Below, one piece after another: positions 38,098 through 48,216 of a DNA stretch of 64,000 nucleotides (the first letter of the stretch is position 1; each line of letters opens with the position of its first letter). This DNA is from JAFNAG01 sp963824985. GTDB taxonomy: Bacteria > Acidobacteriota > UBA6911. The DNA lies in assembly GCA_963824985.1 (NCBI GenBank), contig CAWGRQ010000025.1, positions 193,392 to 257,391 of the forward strand. Direction: 5' to 3'. The translations under genes and the position numbers were made by a program. The notes beneath the pieces are model-generated. The model was not told the origin of the DNA. It worked only from the letters and a program-made list of their open reading frames with translations, and made no database searches.

Positions 38098-39459
38098 TTA
38101 TTCTGTGGCGCGATCCAGGCGGCGGTAGAGGGTGCGCCGATCGATGCCGAGGATTTCCGCGGCGCGCGACAGATTGCCATCGGCTGCTGCGATCACTTCC
38201 TGGATATATTGTTCTTCGATCTCCGCCAGCGTCGGCCAGGAATCACGCGCCGACCGACGGGGTTTGGCGCCGGAAATCTGAATCTCCTCGGGAAGGTCTT
38301 CTTTGGCAAACACTCCCGATGTATTCAGAGCGACCGCGCGCTCTACCACGTTCTCCAGCTGCCGGACGTTCCCCGGCCAGGAAAAGCTCTGCAGCAGGGA
38401 CAGCACCTCGGGATGGACGGCAAAGGTTTTTCCCTGTCGGGCAGAGTACTTTCTGAGGAAGAAGTCGAACAGCAGCGGCAGGTCCGATATCCGCTCCCGC
38501 AGGGCGGGCAACTCGATGGTAACCACCTTGAGACGATAGTAAAGGTCCTCCCGGAATTTCCGCTGTGCGACCTGGACGGTCAGATCACGATGAGTTGCGG
38601 CGATGATGCGCACGTCCACATGAGTGGGCGTAGTGCCGCCCACCGGGAGAATCTCGCCCGATTCCAGCACCCGCAGAAGTTTGGATTGCATGGCTGCCGT
38701 AGTGTCTCCGATTTCATCGAGGAACACGGTGCCCTGGTTGGCGACTTCAAAGATTCCGCGCTTGGATGTGGAGGCGCCCGTGAAGGCTCCTTTGACGAAG
38801 CCGAAGAGCTCGCTTTCGAGCAGGCTTTCTGCGACGGAAGCGCAGTTGACTGCCTGGAAGGGCCTCTCCTTCCGGCCGCCCAACCGGTGTATCGACCGTG
38901 CGACCAGTTCCTTCCCTGTGCCGCTCTCCCCCTGAATCAGGACCGTGGCGTCTGTCGGCGCTACCTTGGCGATCGTCTTGTATACTTCGACCATGGTGGG
39001 GCTCGACCCGATGATTTCTCCCTGGAGAACCAGGTTCTTGGCTCTCTCGCGCAAATTCCGGTTTTCGCGCAGCAGGGTGGCGTGCTTGAGCGACTGGCGC
39101 ACCTTCAATCGCATCTGGTCGAGGCGGAATGGTTTGGAGATATAGTCGTAGGCGCCGGCCGACATGGCTTCGACGACGGTGTCCATGGAGGCAAAGCCCG
39201 TCATGACGATGAGCACGGTCTCCGGACGCAGGGCCTTGAAGGTGCGCAAAACCTGCAGTCCATCGACATCGCGCATGCGCAGATCGGTGATCACCACGTC
39301 ATACTCCTGCTCACGGGCAAGCCGGATCGCTTCCTCGCCGTTGCCGGCCAGGGTGACCTGATAGTCTTCCTTCGTCATGGCTTCGCCCAGGGAAGAAAGT
39401 GATGCGGCATCATCGTCAACAATCAGGATCCTGCCTTCGGCGGCGCGAACATCGGTCAT
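38098..39459 (-). CDS. NtrC-type sigma-54-dependent response regulator
   Basis: 453 residues in three parts: a receiver domain with phosphorylatable D59 (V-V-I-T-D-L-R-M), an AAA+ domain with Walker A G-E-S-G-T-G-K-E near residue 175 and the sigma-54 contact loop G-A-F-T-G-A near 226, and a Fis-type helix-turn-helix at the end (R-R-T-L-Y-R-R-L). It opens sigma-54 promoter complexes when phosphorylated. Its start overlaps the stop of the kinase gene by four bases (ATGA), so the two are translationally coupled. A likely target is the htrA promoter next door, which has a -24/-12 motif. Confidence 0.93.
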   Translation of the reverse strand: MTDVRAAEGRILIVDDDAASLSSLGEAMTKEDYQVTLAGNGEEAIRLAREQEYDVVITDLRMRDVDGLQVLRTFKALRPETVLIVMTGFASMDTVVEAMSAGAYDYISKPFRLDQMRLKVRQSLKHATLLRENRNLRERAKNLVLQGEIIGSSPTMVEVYKTIAKVAPTDATVLIQGESGTGKELVARSIHRLGGRKERPFQAVNCASVAESLLESELFGFVKGAFTGASTSKRGIFEVANQGTVFLDEIGDTTAAMQSKLLRVLESGEILPVGGTTPTHVDVRIIAATHRDLTVQVAQRKFREDLYYRLKVVTIELPALRERISDLPLLFDFFLRKYSARQGKTFAVHPEVLSLLQSFSWPGNVRQLENVVERAVALNTSGVFAKEDLPEEIQISGAKPRRSARDSWPTLAEIEEQYIQEVIAAADGNLSRAAEILGIDRRTLYRRLDRATE

Positions 39460-41099
39460 GGCCGGATTTCCTCCCAGGGAGCGTTTTTATGATGGGGACC
39501 GATCGGCAAGCGGATCGTGAACGTCGCGCCCCGCCCCGGCTCGCTTTCGAGTTCAACGGTCCCCTCGTGCTGGCGCACGATGCGGGCGGTGATGCTCAGC
39601 CCCAGGCCGGTGCCGTGGCGCAGATCTTTGGTGGAGAAGAAGGGCTCGAAGATCCGTTTCTGCTCTTCGGCGGATATGCCTACGCCGCTGTCCGCAAAGG
39701 ATGCCAAAACGTGCGGGCTTCCGGGCGAACTTCCATCGAACCGGGTTTCTACCTTGATGGTTCCGCCCGCCGGCATCGCGTCGACCGCGTTGTTGATCAG
39801 ATTAAGAAAAACCTGCTGCAACTGCTGGGGATGCCCCTCGATTGCCGGAAGATCGTGTTGGAAACTGGTTTCCAACCGGATGCCGTGCCGCTCCAAGTGC
39901 TGCGCCATGAACAGCAGCACCTGATGGAGAATGTCGTTGACCTGGAGCTCGCTGAAGGGCTGGGCGGCGGCACGGGTTTCCGAAAGGAGTTCTTCGACAA
40001 ACCCGGTGATGCGGCTGATCTGCGCCTGGATGAGTTGGATCCGGCGGCGCGCGTCGTCTCCGCAGGACGGTTCCTCCATCATCAATTCCAAGTGAGTGGA
40101 AATGGTGCTCAGCGGCGATCCGATCTCATGCGCGAAGGCGGCCGCCATCTGGCCGGCCATTGCCATGCGCTCATATTGAGTGGAGCGGTGTTGGGTTTCG
40201 ATCAAATCCTGATTGACCTGGCTCAGCTGAAGGTTGGCAGCGGACAAGTCCCGGGTCGCCTCCTGCACCTTCTCCCGCAACTGGGCATTGAAGTCCTTCT
40301 GCTCCTCCAGCAGGCGGTTGCGCTCGCGCGAAGCCCGCTCGATCTCCCCCATGGTCTCGTTGAAAATCTCTGCGATTACCCCAAGCTCATCGCGCCGGTC
40401 CACCGGCGCCCGTTTTGCCAGCGCGCCGCCCTTGGCCTCCATCATGGCGAGGCCGAGACGCCCGATCCTGCCGGTGAGGTTCCGGCTGAACAGGAAGTGA
40501 AGCATCAGGACGAGGGCGAGCACGGAGGCCGGAATCAGAAAAAGGTCGATTTTGCGCAGCACCTCCCCCACGATCTCGGTCTGGTGCAGGGAACTGGTGA
40601 CGCTGACACATCCGGAAGCCAGACCGGCCGCGTCCAGGACCGGGTAAATCACCTTCAGGGCGCGCTCGCGGTCATGAAACTGAGGTATCAGCAGGATCTG
40701 CGCCCGATTTACGGCGGCAACCTCGTCGACAATTGAGGGCTGAGCGCTGGAATTGGAAGTTGTGCAGATGCGCCGGAGCCCACTGTCTTCCAGCCGGAAC
40801 ACCTCGATTCTCATGATGTCTGAGTTGGTTTCCACCAGTTCTCCGAGCCAGGCGCGCAGGGCGTCCGCGCTCAGGGGTGTCTGCAATCCGGCGAGATCGG
40901 AGGCGAGCTGGCCGGCCACTCTGCGGGTGTTGTCGGAGACGGCGGAATCCAGCAGAATGGCGGCAACCCGGCTGTTCACGTAGCTGATCGACAGAATGGC
41001 CAGTGCGGTCGTCGGGATGATAATCAGGTAGAGCCGGAACGATATCGACCGCGCGTCGAGAAAGGTTGCCAAAGCCTGCCGCATCCGTTTCATAATCAA
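39456..41099 (-). CDS. Membrane-bound sensor histidine kinase
   Basis: 547 residues. Membrane helices at about 22-41 and 185-206 enclose a 140-residue sensor region outside the membrane. A HAMP-like linker and coiled coil follow, then the dimerisation helix with phospho-accepting H324 (F-A-H-E-I-G-S-P-L) and the ATPase domain (I-N-N-A-V-D-A-M, D-S-G-V-G-I, G-T-G-L-G-L-S). The NtrB/AtoS-like arrangement fits the NtrC-type partner. The signal is unknown; envelope stress is suggested by the neighbouring protease gene. It diverges from the addB-like gene, so 41100-41233 should hold both promoters. Confidence 0.92.
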   Translation of the reverse strand: MIMKRMRQALATFLDARSISFRLYLIIIPTTALAILSISYVNSRVAAILLDSAVSDNTRRVAGQLASDLAGLQTPLSADALRAWLGELVETNSDIMRIEVFRLEDSGLRRICTTSNSSAQPSIVDEVAAVNRAQILLIPQFHDRERALKVIYPVLDAAGLASGCVSVTSSLHQTEIVGEVLRKIDLFLIPASVLALVLMLHFLFSRNLTGRIGRLGLAMMEAKGGALAKRAPVDRRDELGVIAEIFNETMGEIERASRERNRLLEEQKDFNAQLREKVQEATRDLSAANLQLSQVNQDLIETQHRSTQYERMAMAGQMAAAFAHEIGSPLSTISTHLELMMEEPSCGDDARRRIQLIQAQISRITGFVEELLSETRAAAQPFSELQVNDILHQVLLFMAQHLERHGIRLETSFQHDLPAIEGHPQQLQQVFLNLINNAVDAMPAGGTIKVETRFDGSSPGSPHVLASFADSGVGISAEEQKRIFEPFFSTKDLRHGTGLGLSITARIVRQHEGTVELESEPGRGATFTIRLPIGPHHKNAPWEEIRP

Positions 41100-41233
41100 G
41101 GGCCGTGCTCCTGGCGGACGTAGCCAGGCAGATCGGGGATTTGCGGGTGCCGCCTTGTTTCTGTCACACGCACCGTCGCACCGGCTCCGATACGATTATA
41201 TCAATATTCCACGGCGCCGGAAGGTTATCCCTT

Positions 41234-44200
41234 ATGACGGGAGTTTTTCGATTTGCTACTCCGAACCGCTATCCATATGATGAAAGGGCCAACACCTCGG
41301 CCAGGCCTGCTCAGCGCGTTCATGGGCCGGCAGAATATCGCATTGACAGGCAGGGATTGATATTGCATTCACACCGCATCTATACCGGCACTTTCCACGC
41401 ACTCGAAGCGAGACTGATCGAACTGGTAGTCTCCATGCAGGCGGGCGACCCTTTGGCCCCGGTCGCCGTGCTTGTCGGTTCCAATCTGCTCGCTACCTAT
41501 TTGAAGCGACGTTTGGCCGGGCAGCGCCGGACCGTGGCCAACGTGCACTTTTACACATTTCTGGAGCTGGTCGCAAAACTCGTGTCGGCCGGACGCGCGG
41601 ACCGGCCGAAGCCAAGGCTCCCGCACCTGGGAGCCTCCCTGCTTCTGGAGGATGTCCTCGCTCACGAGACGCCGGAAGCATTTTCACGGGTGGCAGGCTT
41701 CGCGGGTTTTCGCGGAGCGCTCCTCGACACTTTCCGTGATTTGAGAGATGCCGGTGTCACGCCCTCGAATCTGGAAGAGTCATTGTCCGGGATCAACGGG
41801 GTGACGCCGGATCGCAAGAGTCACCTCCTCGGTCTGGCAGCCCTCTTCCGTCAATTCCGCGATCGCGTGGGCGCTTATCAGGATCCGGCTGAAGATTTCC
41901 GGCGGGCCGGCGCAGCTGCTGTACAGGCAGCCGGCCTGCTGGGGACGAAATCGCTTCTCATTTACGGAATCTACGACGTCACCGGCGTACAGGCCGACTT
42001 CCTGCGCCATCTGAGGGATACTCTTGGTTTGATGTACTTCATCCCGCAGTTTGGAGACGAGGCCGCCCGGTTTGTGGTCCCTTTCCTGGAATCCCGGGTG
42101 CGGGAAACCGGAGCGACGCCGGAAGCGTTGCCCGGCGAGATCCGTGGGGATGGGCTGGGAACTCTGAGGCGCCGCCTATTTGCCATTCCTGAAGCCGGGG
42201 GTGATGCCTCCGGGCAGCCCGCGCCATCCGATGGTTCCTTTTCGCTGCTCTCCGCTCCCGGTGAATCCCGGGTTGCCGTAGAAGTGATCCGAGAAGTCCT
42301 GCGCGCCAGGCGCGAGGGGGTGATTGCGGGTTTCCATCAGGCCGCCGTCATCCTGCGCCGGCCCGAGGAAGACGTGCCGGTGCTTACGGAAGCATTCCGG
42401 CTGAGGCGCATCCCCTATTTCGTGCACGGCGGCAGCCCCTTTTCGCGCCGGCCACTGGCTCGGGCCGTTCTGTCGATCGCGGGATTGGAACCGGAAGGAT
42501 TTACGCGGCACTCCATCCTGACGGCGATGGAACTGATTGCTGCCGCCCTGCCGGCAGCCGCCGCAGCCGATTGGGATGTGGCACAATGGCGCGCGCTGGT
42601 CAACGATGCGCGCTTCCTGGCCGGCATCCAATCATGGGATGCCGGCGTCGAAGCGCTGGTGCGGGAAAGTCAAACGCAAGCGCGGCGAGCGGAAGCCGGT
42701 GAGGAATCCCTCGAGGAAGAAGCGAACGGACGCGGTCCCTTGTCTGCCTTGCATGCGCGGCGGCGGCTGGAATCCGCCGAAGGCCTCCGCAAAGGTTGGG
42801 CGGCACTGCGCCGGGCCGCCCAAGGCTGGCCGGCGAAGGGCGCCTGGCCGGAGTGGGCACGGCTTCTTGAAGAAAAGTTCGTGTTGCTTCTGGGCCATTC
42901 GGAGGACTGGCCGGCCCTGGCATCGGTCTTTGACGAGCTCGGTGCGCTCGGCGAGCTTGCAAGCGAGGATTCATCGATGCGCCAGGCCTCGCGCACGCGG
43001 ATGGTTGCCGCTATTTCCGAAGCCCTGGACGATCTTTCCCGGCCGGAAGGCCTCTTTCAGCGCAGTGGTGTGAACCTGCTCTCGGCGACCTCCGCACGCG
43101 GCCTGCGTTTCCCGCTGGTAATCCTTCCCGGGTTGGAGGAGGGAAAGTTTCCTGCCCGCCTGCGCCAGGATCCGCTGCTGCTCGATGCCGAGCGCATGAG
43201 GATCGGCCGGCCACCGAAACTTCCGCTCAAGTCGTTGCGCGGGGAGGAGGAAGAATTACTTTTCGGCATGGCGGTTCACTCCGCCGAAAGTCGCCTGGTG
43301 CTGATAAGTTCCCGGCTGGATGAATCGTCGGATCGGGAACGAATCCCCTCCCAATTCTTTCTGCGCGCCGCTGCCGCCGCCCGGGGTGCCATTCTCCACC
43401 TGAACGAACTGACGGCGCAAAATGTCCCCGGACTGCGTTCGATAAGCCTGGATGATCCCGGCCCGGGAAAGGGCCAGCCGGCGGTGGACGAAGGGGAGAT
43501 CCGGCTCGGCCTGATCACCGAAAACCCGCTCTCCGCCCATGCCGCACTCGCGGAAATCGCGCGGGCGGAGCCGCTGTTGATGAACGGGCCCCTGGCGTAT
43601 GATCAGGCCCGCTGGCAGCGCCTGCTCACGGAATTCGACGGGCGTATTCTCAACCCGTCCCTGTGGCCGGCGATCGGGCGCAGACTCGAGGCTGGTTCCT
43701 CTCAGCTCTCGGCCAGCCGCATTGAGGAGTATGCCCGGTGCCCATACCTGTTTTATCTGCGACGCGTGCTGACACTCGAATCGTGGGTGGAAGAGGAGCC
43801 GCTGGAAGGGCTGGATCCCCTGCTGCGCGGACAGATCATTCATGCGATCCTCGAGGAGTTCCTGCGGGCTTTTCCCGGGGATGCCTGGACCGGGACTCCA
43901 ATGCCCGTGCTTCTGGAGGCCCTGGCGCAGTGCGCGTCCCGCATGCTGGAGGAGGGGCGGCCTGCGGCAATACCCGATCTGCTCTGGGAGATCGAACGGG
44001 ACCGCCTGCTGCAAATACTGGCTGACTGGCTGGCGTACGAAAAGCGACGGCCTGATCCCGAGTTGCTGCCGGTGCACCTGGAACGGGCCTTTGGCTCGTT
44101 TCCGGGCGAAGCCGATGTGCCTGCCTACCAGCTTCAGGCCGGGAATATCGGGTTTGCATTTCGCGGCCGCATCGATCGCATCGATATGTCCCGCGACGGG

Positions 44201-44671
44201 CGGCGCGCGCGCGTCATCGATTACAAAACCGGGTCTTTGCCCCAGACCATGAACACGACCAGGAGAACTCTGCTCATGGCCGGGGAGCGGGTCCAGCTTG
44301 CCATATACAGCGGCGCACTTTCGGTCATGACCGACCTGGCTGACGTCCTGCAGGTGGAAGCGGAATACCTGCACCTGCAATCCGGCAATGCCGGCATCGA
44401 TGCCTGTGTTTACAGCAACGACGATTTGAATGCCGCGATTGAGCGGCTGCCCGGGATGCTCGAAATTTTCCATGAAGGGGTCGCAGGCGGGGTTTTCTTT
44501 GCCCGGGCACGCGGGAGCGTGCGCCCTTACGGGCATTGTGATTATTGTGATTTCCTGCGCATCTGCGGCAAAGACCGCGAACAGAGAGAGCGCCATAAGT
44601 CCGGTGATCCCGCGGTGGCCCGCTTTGCCGGGTTCCGGGAGATTGATGGCGGCGCGGAGGCCGAACCATGA
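41234..44671 (+). CDS. addB: AddB/RexB-like PD-(D/E)XK nuclease subunit
   Basis: About 1145 residues from the ATG at 41234; the frame is open further upstream to 41105, but that part has no homologous character. The N-terminal half has an inactivated helicase-like fold. The C-terminal part has a nuclease core (F-R-G-R-I-D-R-I-D, V-I-D-Y-K-T-G) framed by cysteines: an early C-P-Y-L-F-Y-L-R and the late C-D-Y-C-D-F-L-R-I-C, the iron-sulphur clamp of AddB nucleases. It works with the next gene, whose start overlaps its stop by four bases, to resect double-strand breaks for RecA loading. Confidence 0.88.
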   Translation: MTGVFRFATPNRYPYDERANTSARPAQRVHGPAEYRIDRQGLILHSHRIYTGTFHALEARLIELVVSMQAGDPLAPVAVLVGSNLLATYLKRRLAGQRRTVANVHFYTFLELVAKLVSAGRADRPKPRLPHLGASLLLEDVLAHETPEAFSRVAGFAGFRGALLDTFRDLRDAGVTPSNLEESLSGINGVTPDRKSHLLGLAALFRQFRDRVGAYQDPAEDFRRAGAAAVQAAGLLGTKSLLIYGIYDVTGVQADFLRHLRDTLGLMYFIPQFGDEAARFVVPFLESRVRETGATPEALPGEIRGDGLGTLRRRLFAIPEAGGDASGQPAPSDGSFSLLSAPGESRVAVEVIREVLRARREGVIAGFHQAAVILRRPEEDVPVLTEAFRLRRIPYFVHGGSPFSRRPLARAVLSIAGLEPEGFTRHSILTAMELIAAALPAAAAADWDVAQWRALVNDARFLAGIQSWDAGVEALVRESQTQARRAEAGEESLEEEANGRGPLSALHARRRLESAEGLRKGWAALRRAAQGWPAKGAWPEWARLLEEKFVLLLGHSEDWPALASVFDELGALGELASEDSSMRQASRTRMVAAISEALDDLSRPEGLFQRSGVNLLSATSARGLRFPLVILPGLEEGKFPARLRQDPLLLDAERMRIGRPPKLPLKSLRGEEEELLFGMAVHSAESRLVLISSRLDESSDRERIPSQFFLRAAAAARGAILHLNELTAQNVPGLRSISLDDPGPGKGQPAVDEGEIRLGLITENPLSAHAALAEIARAEPLLMNGPLAYDQARWQRLLTEFDGRILNPSLWPAIGRRLEAGSSQLSASRIEEYARCPYLFYLRRVLTLESWVEEEPLEGLDPLLRGQIIHAILEEFLRAFPGDAWTGTPMPVLLEALAQCASRMLEEGRPAAIPDLLWEIERDRLLQILADWLAYEKRRPDPELLPVHLERAFGSFPGEADVPAYQLQAGNIGFAFRGRIDRIDMSRDGRRARVIDYKTGSLPQTMNTTRRTLLMAGERVQLAIYSGALSVMTDLADVLQVEAEYLHLQSGNAGIDACVYSNDDLNAAIERLPGMLEIFHEGVAGGVFFARARGSVRPYGHCDYCDFLRICGKDREQRERHKSGDPAVARFAGFREIDGGAEAEP

Positions 44672-47600
44672 GTGCCGACGGGGAGCAGCGCCAGCGCGCG
44701 ATGCGGGAGACTGACCGTTCCTTCATGGTGGAGGCATCCGCCGGAACCGGCAAAACCCGTGTGCTCATCGAGCGCATCCTGCATTGTGTGCTCGTTTGCG
44801 GACCCGACGGTGGGCCCCTGCCCATCACCCGCATCTGTGCCATCACCTTCACGGAAAAAGCAGCAGGGGAAATGAAGATCCGCCTGCGTCAGGAGTTTGA
44901 GCGCATCGCGGCGGCGGGCGGTCCCGCCGGTAATCTGGCGCATCAGGCCTTGCTGGATCTGGAGGGGGCGGCAATCTCGACGTTTCATTCATTCGCGGTT
45001 TCGCTGTTGAAAGAGCGGCCGATCGAAGCAGGCCTGGATCCCCGGTTTGCGGCACTCGATGATGTTCAAAGCGAGCTGCTATTCCGGGAGGTCTGGGAAT
45101 CCTGGTTGCGTCGCGCTATTGACGAGCGGAAACGTCCTCTGGAGACGGCGCTGCGCGCGGGGCTGACGCTGTCGGCGCTGGGATCCGTAGCCCGGACGAT
45201 CCGCCTCCACGCCCGTGATGTGCGGCGGCTGTCACTGCCCAGGCCCCCCACGGATGAAGAGACCCGGCAAGAGATGGCCGAGCTGCTCGACCTGGGGCGC
45301 AAGCTTCGGCTGCTGGCACGCGAGGAAACCGACAAACTCGTTCCGCTCCTCGATATGGCGCTGGCCTGGGTCTCCGATCCGCTCGCCGGGCCGAATCCAG
45401 CAAAGCCTGGAAACAAGGGCGCCGCCGGAAACTGGAAGGGGCGGAAGGACGCCGTTGCCGAGGTTCGGGATTTTGTGCGCACCACGGTGGAGTTCGCCGG
45501 TCTGTATCGTACGCTCCCCGCCCGGCGGGCTCTGGATGGCGTGGTGCGCATGATCATCGAAGAACTGCTGCCGGCATGGGAGGAACGCAAACGCACCTCC
45601 GGGCTGCTCGATTTCGACGACCAGCTCTGGTTTGCCCTGGAACTCCTGTCTTCAAGCCGCGCGGCGCGGGAAGAATTTCAGCGGCGCTTCGCCGTTTTTC
45701 TGGTGGATGAGTTTCAGGACACGGATCCGGTCCAATGGGACATCATCCGGCTGTTGGCAACGGAATGGGAAGCCTCGGGGGCGGACTCGGGCAGGCCAGT
45801 CGCCGGGCGGCTGTTCATCGTCGGCGACCCGAAGCAGTCCATTTATCGCTTTCGCGGTGCCGATATTGAAACGTACGGCCGGGCCTCGGACCCGGCAGCG
45901 ATGAGTGCCGCGGGGCTTGAGCGTCTGGAGCTGACCACCAACTTTCGCTCAGTCCCCTCGATCCTCGAATTTGTCGATGCCGCTTTTGATGACGTCATGA
46001 AGCGGTCCGCAGACGGACCCTACCAACCCGATTACCTGGCCTTTGGAGGTTCCGGGCATCGTCCGGGCAGGCCCGGACGCGCCTGCGTCCACCTGTTGGG
46101 GGATCGATTGCCCGATGGCAAGCCCGCGGGTTCAGGCCCGGATTGTTTTTCCCTTGAAGCGGTCCGGATTGCCAACCTGGTTGCTTCCATGGCCGGCAAT
46201 TCCACGTGGGAAGTGCAGATCGGGGGGGATGGCGCCTGGCAACTGCCACGCTATCGGGATATCGCCATCCTGCTTCCGGTGTTGACTCACGCGGATGAAC
46301 TCGAGGATGCCCTGCGCGGGGCCGGAGTTCCGTATGTCCTGGAAGGCGGGAAGTTCTATTATGCCCGCAGCGAGGTGTCGTCGGCCATTACCGTGCTCCG
46401 GTCGGTTGCCAATCCCAATGATGCCGTGGCCGTGTATGGGGCCCTGCGATCGATTTTTTTCGGCGTTTCCGATGAGGATCTCCTGCAGGCGACCCTCGCC
46501 GGCATCGAGCTGGATTACCGGATCCAGGCTCCGCCCGATTCCCCCTTGAACCGCCCGTTCCATATCCTCCACGAGCTGCACCTGGGCCGCCATGAAAGGA
46601 CCGCCTCGGAGACCATGGAACACCTCCTGCAATCCACCGGCGCGCGTGAGGTCCTGGCTCCGCGCGGCCGGCAATCACTCGCCAACCTGAACAAACTGGT
46701 GCGCACCTTACGGTCCTTGCAGGAGGACGCCGTTTTCTCGGAAGTTGTGGAACTCGTCGCGGGCATGGATGAAGAGGGAATGGCGGAGAGCGAGAGCCGG
46801 ATCATGGAAGAACAGAGCGATGCTGTGCGGATTCTGTCGATCCATCGCTCGAAAGGCCTCGATTTTCCCATCGTCATTGTAGCCGGACTTGGTCATCGCC
46901 GGCTCAGCCGACAGGGCGACTTCCTGGCGGACCCGCATGGGGATCGAATCTTCGCCCTGCGGGCGGGCGCTAAAGTGACCGGGATGCTGACCCCGGGTTG
47001 GGAGGAACTTGCCGAACTTGAGAAAGCGAGAGAAGATGCGGAATTGCTCCGGCTGCTGTATGTCGCGCTGACGAGGGCCCGCGACCACCTCGTCCTTTGC
47101 ACCCACACGCGAGGCAAAATTCTCCCCGACAGCGGTCTCTGGGCCCCGGGCTACGATGGAAGCCGCTTGAAGCCGCTCGCCGATTTTCTCTCCGGCCTCT
47201 CGGACCGAACGGACCTGGCGTTGAACTATCTCGACGCGGCATCACTGGCGGGGGTTCCGGCGCCTCGTCCCGGCGGCGGCGAAATCACGGAGCGTGACTG
47301 GGGCCGAGAGCTTACTGTACAGACCGGGGAATTGCGCCGGCTGTTGGCCGAAACTCCGCAAGTGCAAGGACTGGGGGCGGGTGCCGCAGCCGTAACCGTC
47401 GAGGATGGCGGTCCGGAAGATCGTGACTCCCATCCGGGCCGGAATCGGGCCGTTCGAACCGGCATCGCCTTCCACGAGGCAATGGAGGAGGCAGATCTGG
47501 CCGGCACCCCGGAACCGCAGGCGCTGGCTTGTGCCGCCGGGTCACGCCATGCCCTGGATAAGGCCGGCATCGCGGATTTGACCGACATGCTGCAGCAGAC

Positions 47601-47934
47601 GTTGAACTCCCCGATGCTTGAACGGGTGCGACGATCGCTGCGAACCGGGGGCCGCATCCAGCGCGAACTCCCCTACGTTCGACCCCCGCATCCCGATCCG
47701 ACCGATTTCGAAGAAGGGAAGATCGACCTGCTGTTTGAGGAAGACGGCGCCTGGGTACTGGTGGACTACAAAACAGATCGCATTCCCGCCGCGCAAGAAC
47801 TTGGGCCGCACTTCACCCGGAAATATGCCGGACAGTTGCAGGCCTATCTCTCGGCCCTCCGGGAACTGGATCTCAAGGTTAAGGCCGCCTATCTTCTTCT
47901 TGCCCGGACCGGCGCCCACATCGAGCTTCCCTAA
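44668..47934 (+). CDS. addA: AddA-like UvrD-family helicase-nuclease
   Basis: 1088 residues. Superfamily 1A helicase motifs: Walker A A-S-A-G-T-G-K-T at residues 23-30, motif Ia I-T-F-T-E-K-A-A, Walker B L-V-D-E-F-Q-D-T-D, motif III G-D-P-K-Q-S-I-Y-R-F-R-G, and motif V S-I-H-R-S-K-G-L-D-F-P. A RecB-family nuclease (V-L-V-D-Y-K-T-D) ends the protein. It forms the 3'-5' helicase and nuclease of an AddAB-type break-processing complex. The last base of its TAA stop is also the first base of a MITE-like element. Confidence 0.92.
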   Translation: MSADGEQRQRAMRETDRSFMVEASAGTGKTRVLIERILHCVLVCGPDGGPLPITRICAITFTEKAAGEMKIRLRQEFERIAAAGGPAGNLAHQALLDLEGAAISTFHSFAVSLLKERPIEAGLDPRFAALDDVQSELLFREVWESWLRRAIDERKRPLETALRAGLTLSALGSVARTIRLHARDVRRLSLPRPPTDEETRQEMAELLDLGRKLRLLAREETDKLVPLLDMALAWVSDPLAGPNPAKPGNKGAAGNWKGRKDAVAEVRDFVRTTVEFAGLYRTLPARRALDGVVRMIIEELLPAWEERKRTSGLLDFDDQLWFALELLSSSRAAREEFQRRFAVFLVDEFQDTDPVQWDIIRLLATEWEASGADSGRPVAGRLFIVGDPKQSIYRFRGADIETYGRASDPAAMSAAGLERLELTTNFRSVPSILEFVDAAFDDVMKRSADGPYQPDYLAFGGSGHRPGRPGRACVHLLGDRLPDGKPAGSGPDCFSLEAVRIANLVASMAGNSTWEVQIGGDGAWQLPRYRDIAILLPVLTHADELEDALRGAGVPYVLEGGKFYYARSEVSSAITVLRSVANPNDAVAVYGALRSIFFGVSDEDLLQATLAGIELDYRIQAPPDSPLNRPFHILHELHLGRHERTASETMEHLLQSTGAREVLAPRGRQSLANLNKLVRTLRSLQEDAVFSEVVELVAGMDEEGMAESESRIMEEQSDAVRILSIHRSKGLDFPIVIVAGLGHRRLSRQGDFLADPHGDRIFALRAGAKVTGMLTPGWEELAELEKAREDAELLRLLYVALTRARDHLVLCTHTRGKILPDSGLWAPGYDGSRLKPLADFLSGLSDRTDLALNYLDAASLAGVPAPRPGGGEITERDWGRELTVQTGELRRLLAETPQVQGLGAGAAAVTVEDGGPEDRDSHPGRNRAVRTGIAFHEAMEEADLAGTPEPQALACAAGSRHALDKAGIADLTDMLQQTLNSPMLERVRRSLRTGGRIQRELPYVRPPHPDPTDFEEGKIDLLFEEDGAWVLVDYKTDRIPAAQELGPHFTRKYAGQLQAYLSALRELDLKVKAAYLLLARTGAHIELP

Positions 47935-48216
47935 GGGTTCGCGCAAAAATAAGTTGGCGTTTTGGCGCGAGCACCGTCGCACCTGTGGTGCTCCTGGGGT
48001 GGGCAGATGCAAGGCGCCGCGACGCAGGCGATGTGGTGACATCTCCGAGGAGTGGCAACGCCGCAGATGCGCGCCCGCCGCCGTTCCCCGCGGGGTTGCG
48101 GCCCCACGGTGTGTGGAGCCTGGGGATATATTGCAGCAAAAGGCATGCGCAAAACAAAATGTCAGAGTTACGCCTGGGGTCGCAACAAAATGCCAAGTTA
48201 TTTTTGCGCGAGCCCT
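47934..48216. mobile_element. MITE-like element R1, copy 2, abutting the addA stop codon
   Basis: 283 bases with about 31-base terminal inverted repeats (47934-47964 and 48186-48216, 28 of 31 pairing). The interior block of about 110 bases matches copy 1 at 34436-34698. The inner ends of the repeats differ between copies (ttggcgttttg against ttcacattctg) yet still pair within each copy. There is no transposase. The element begins inside the addA stop codon. Confidence 0.78.
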
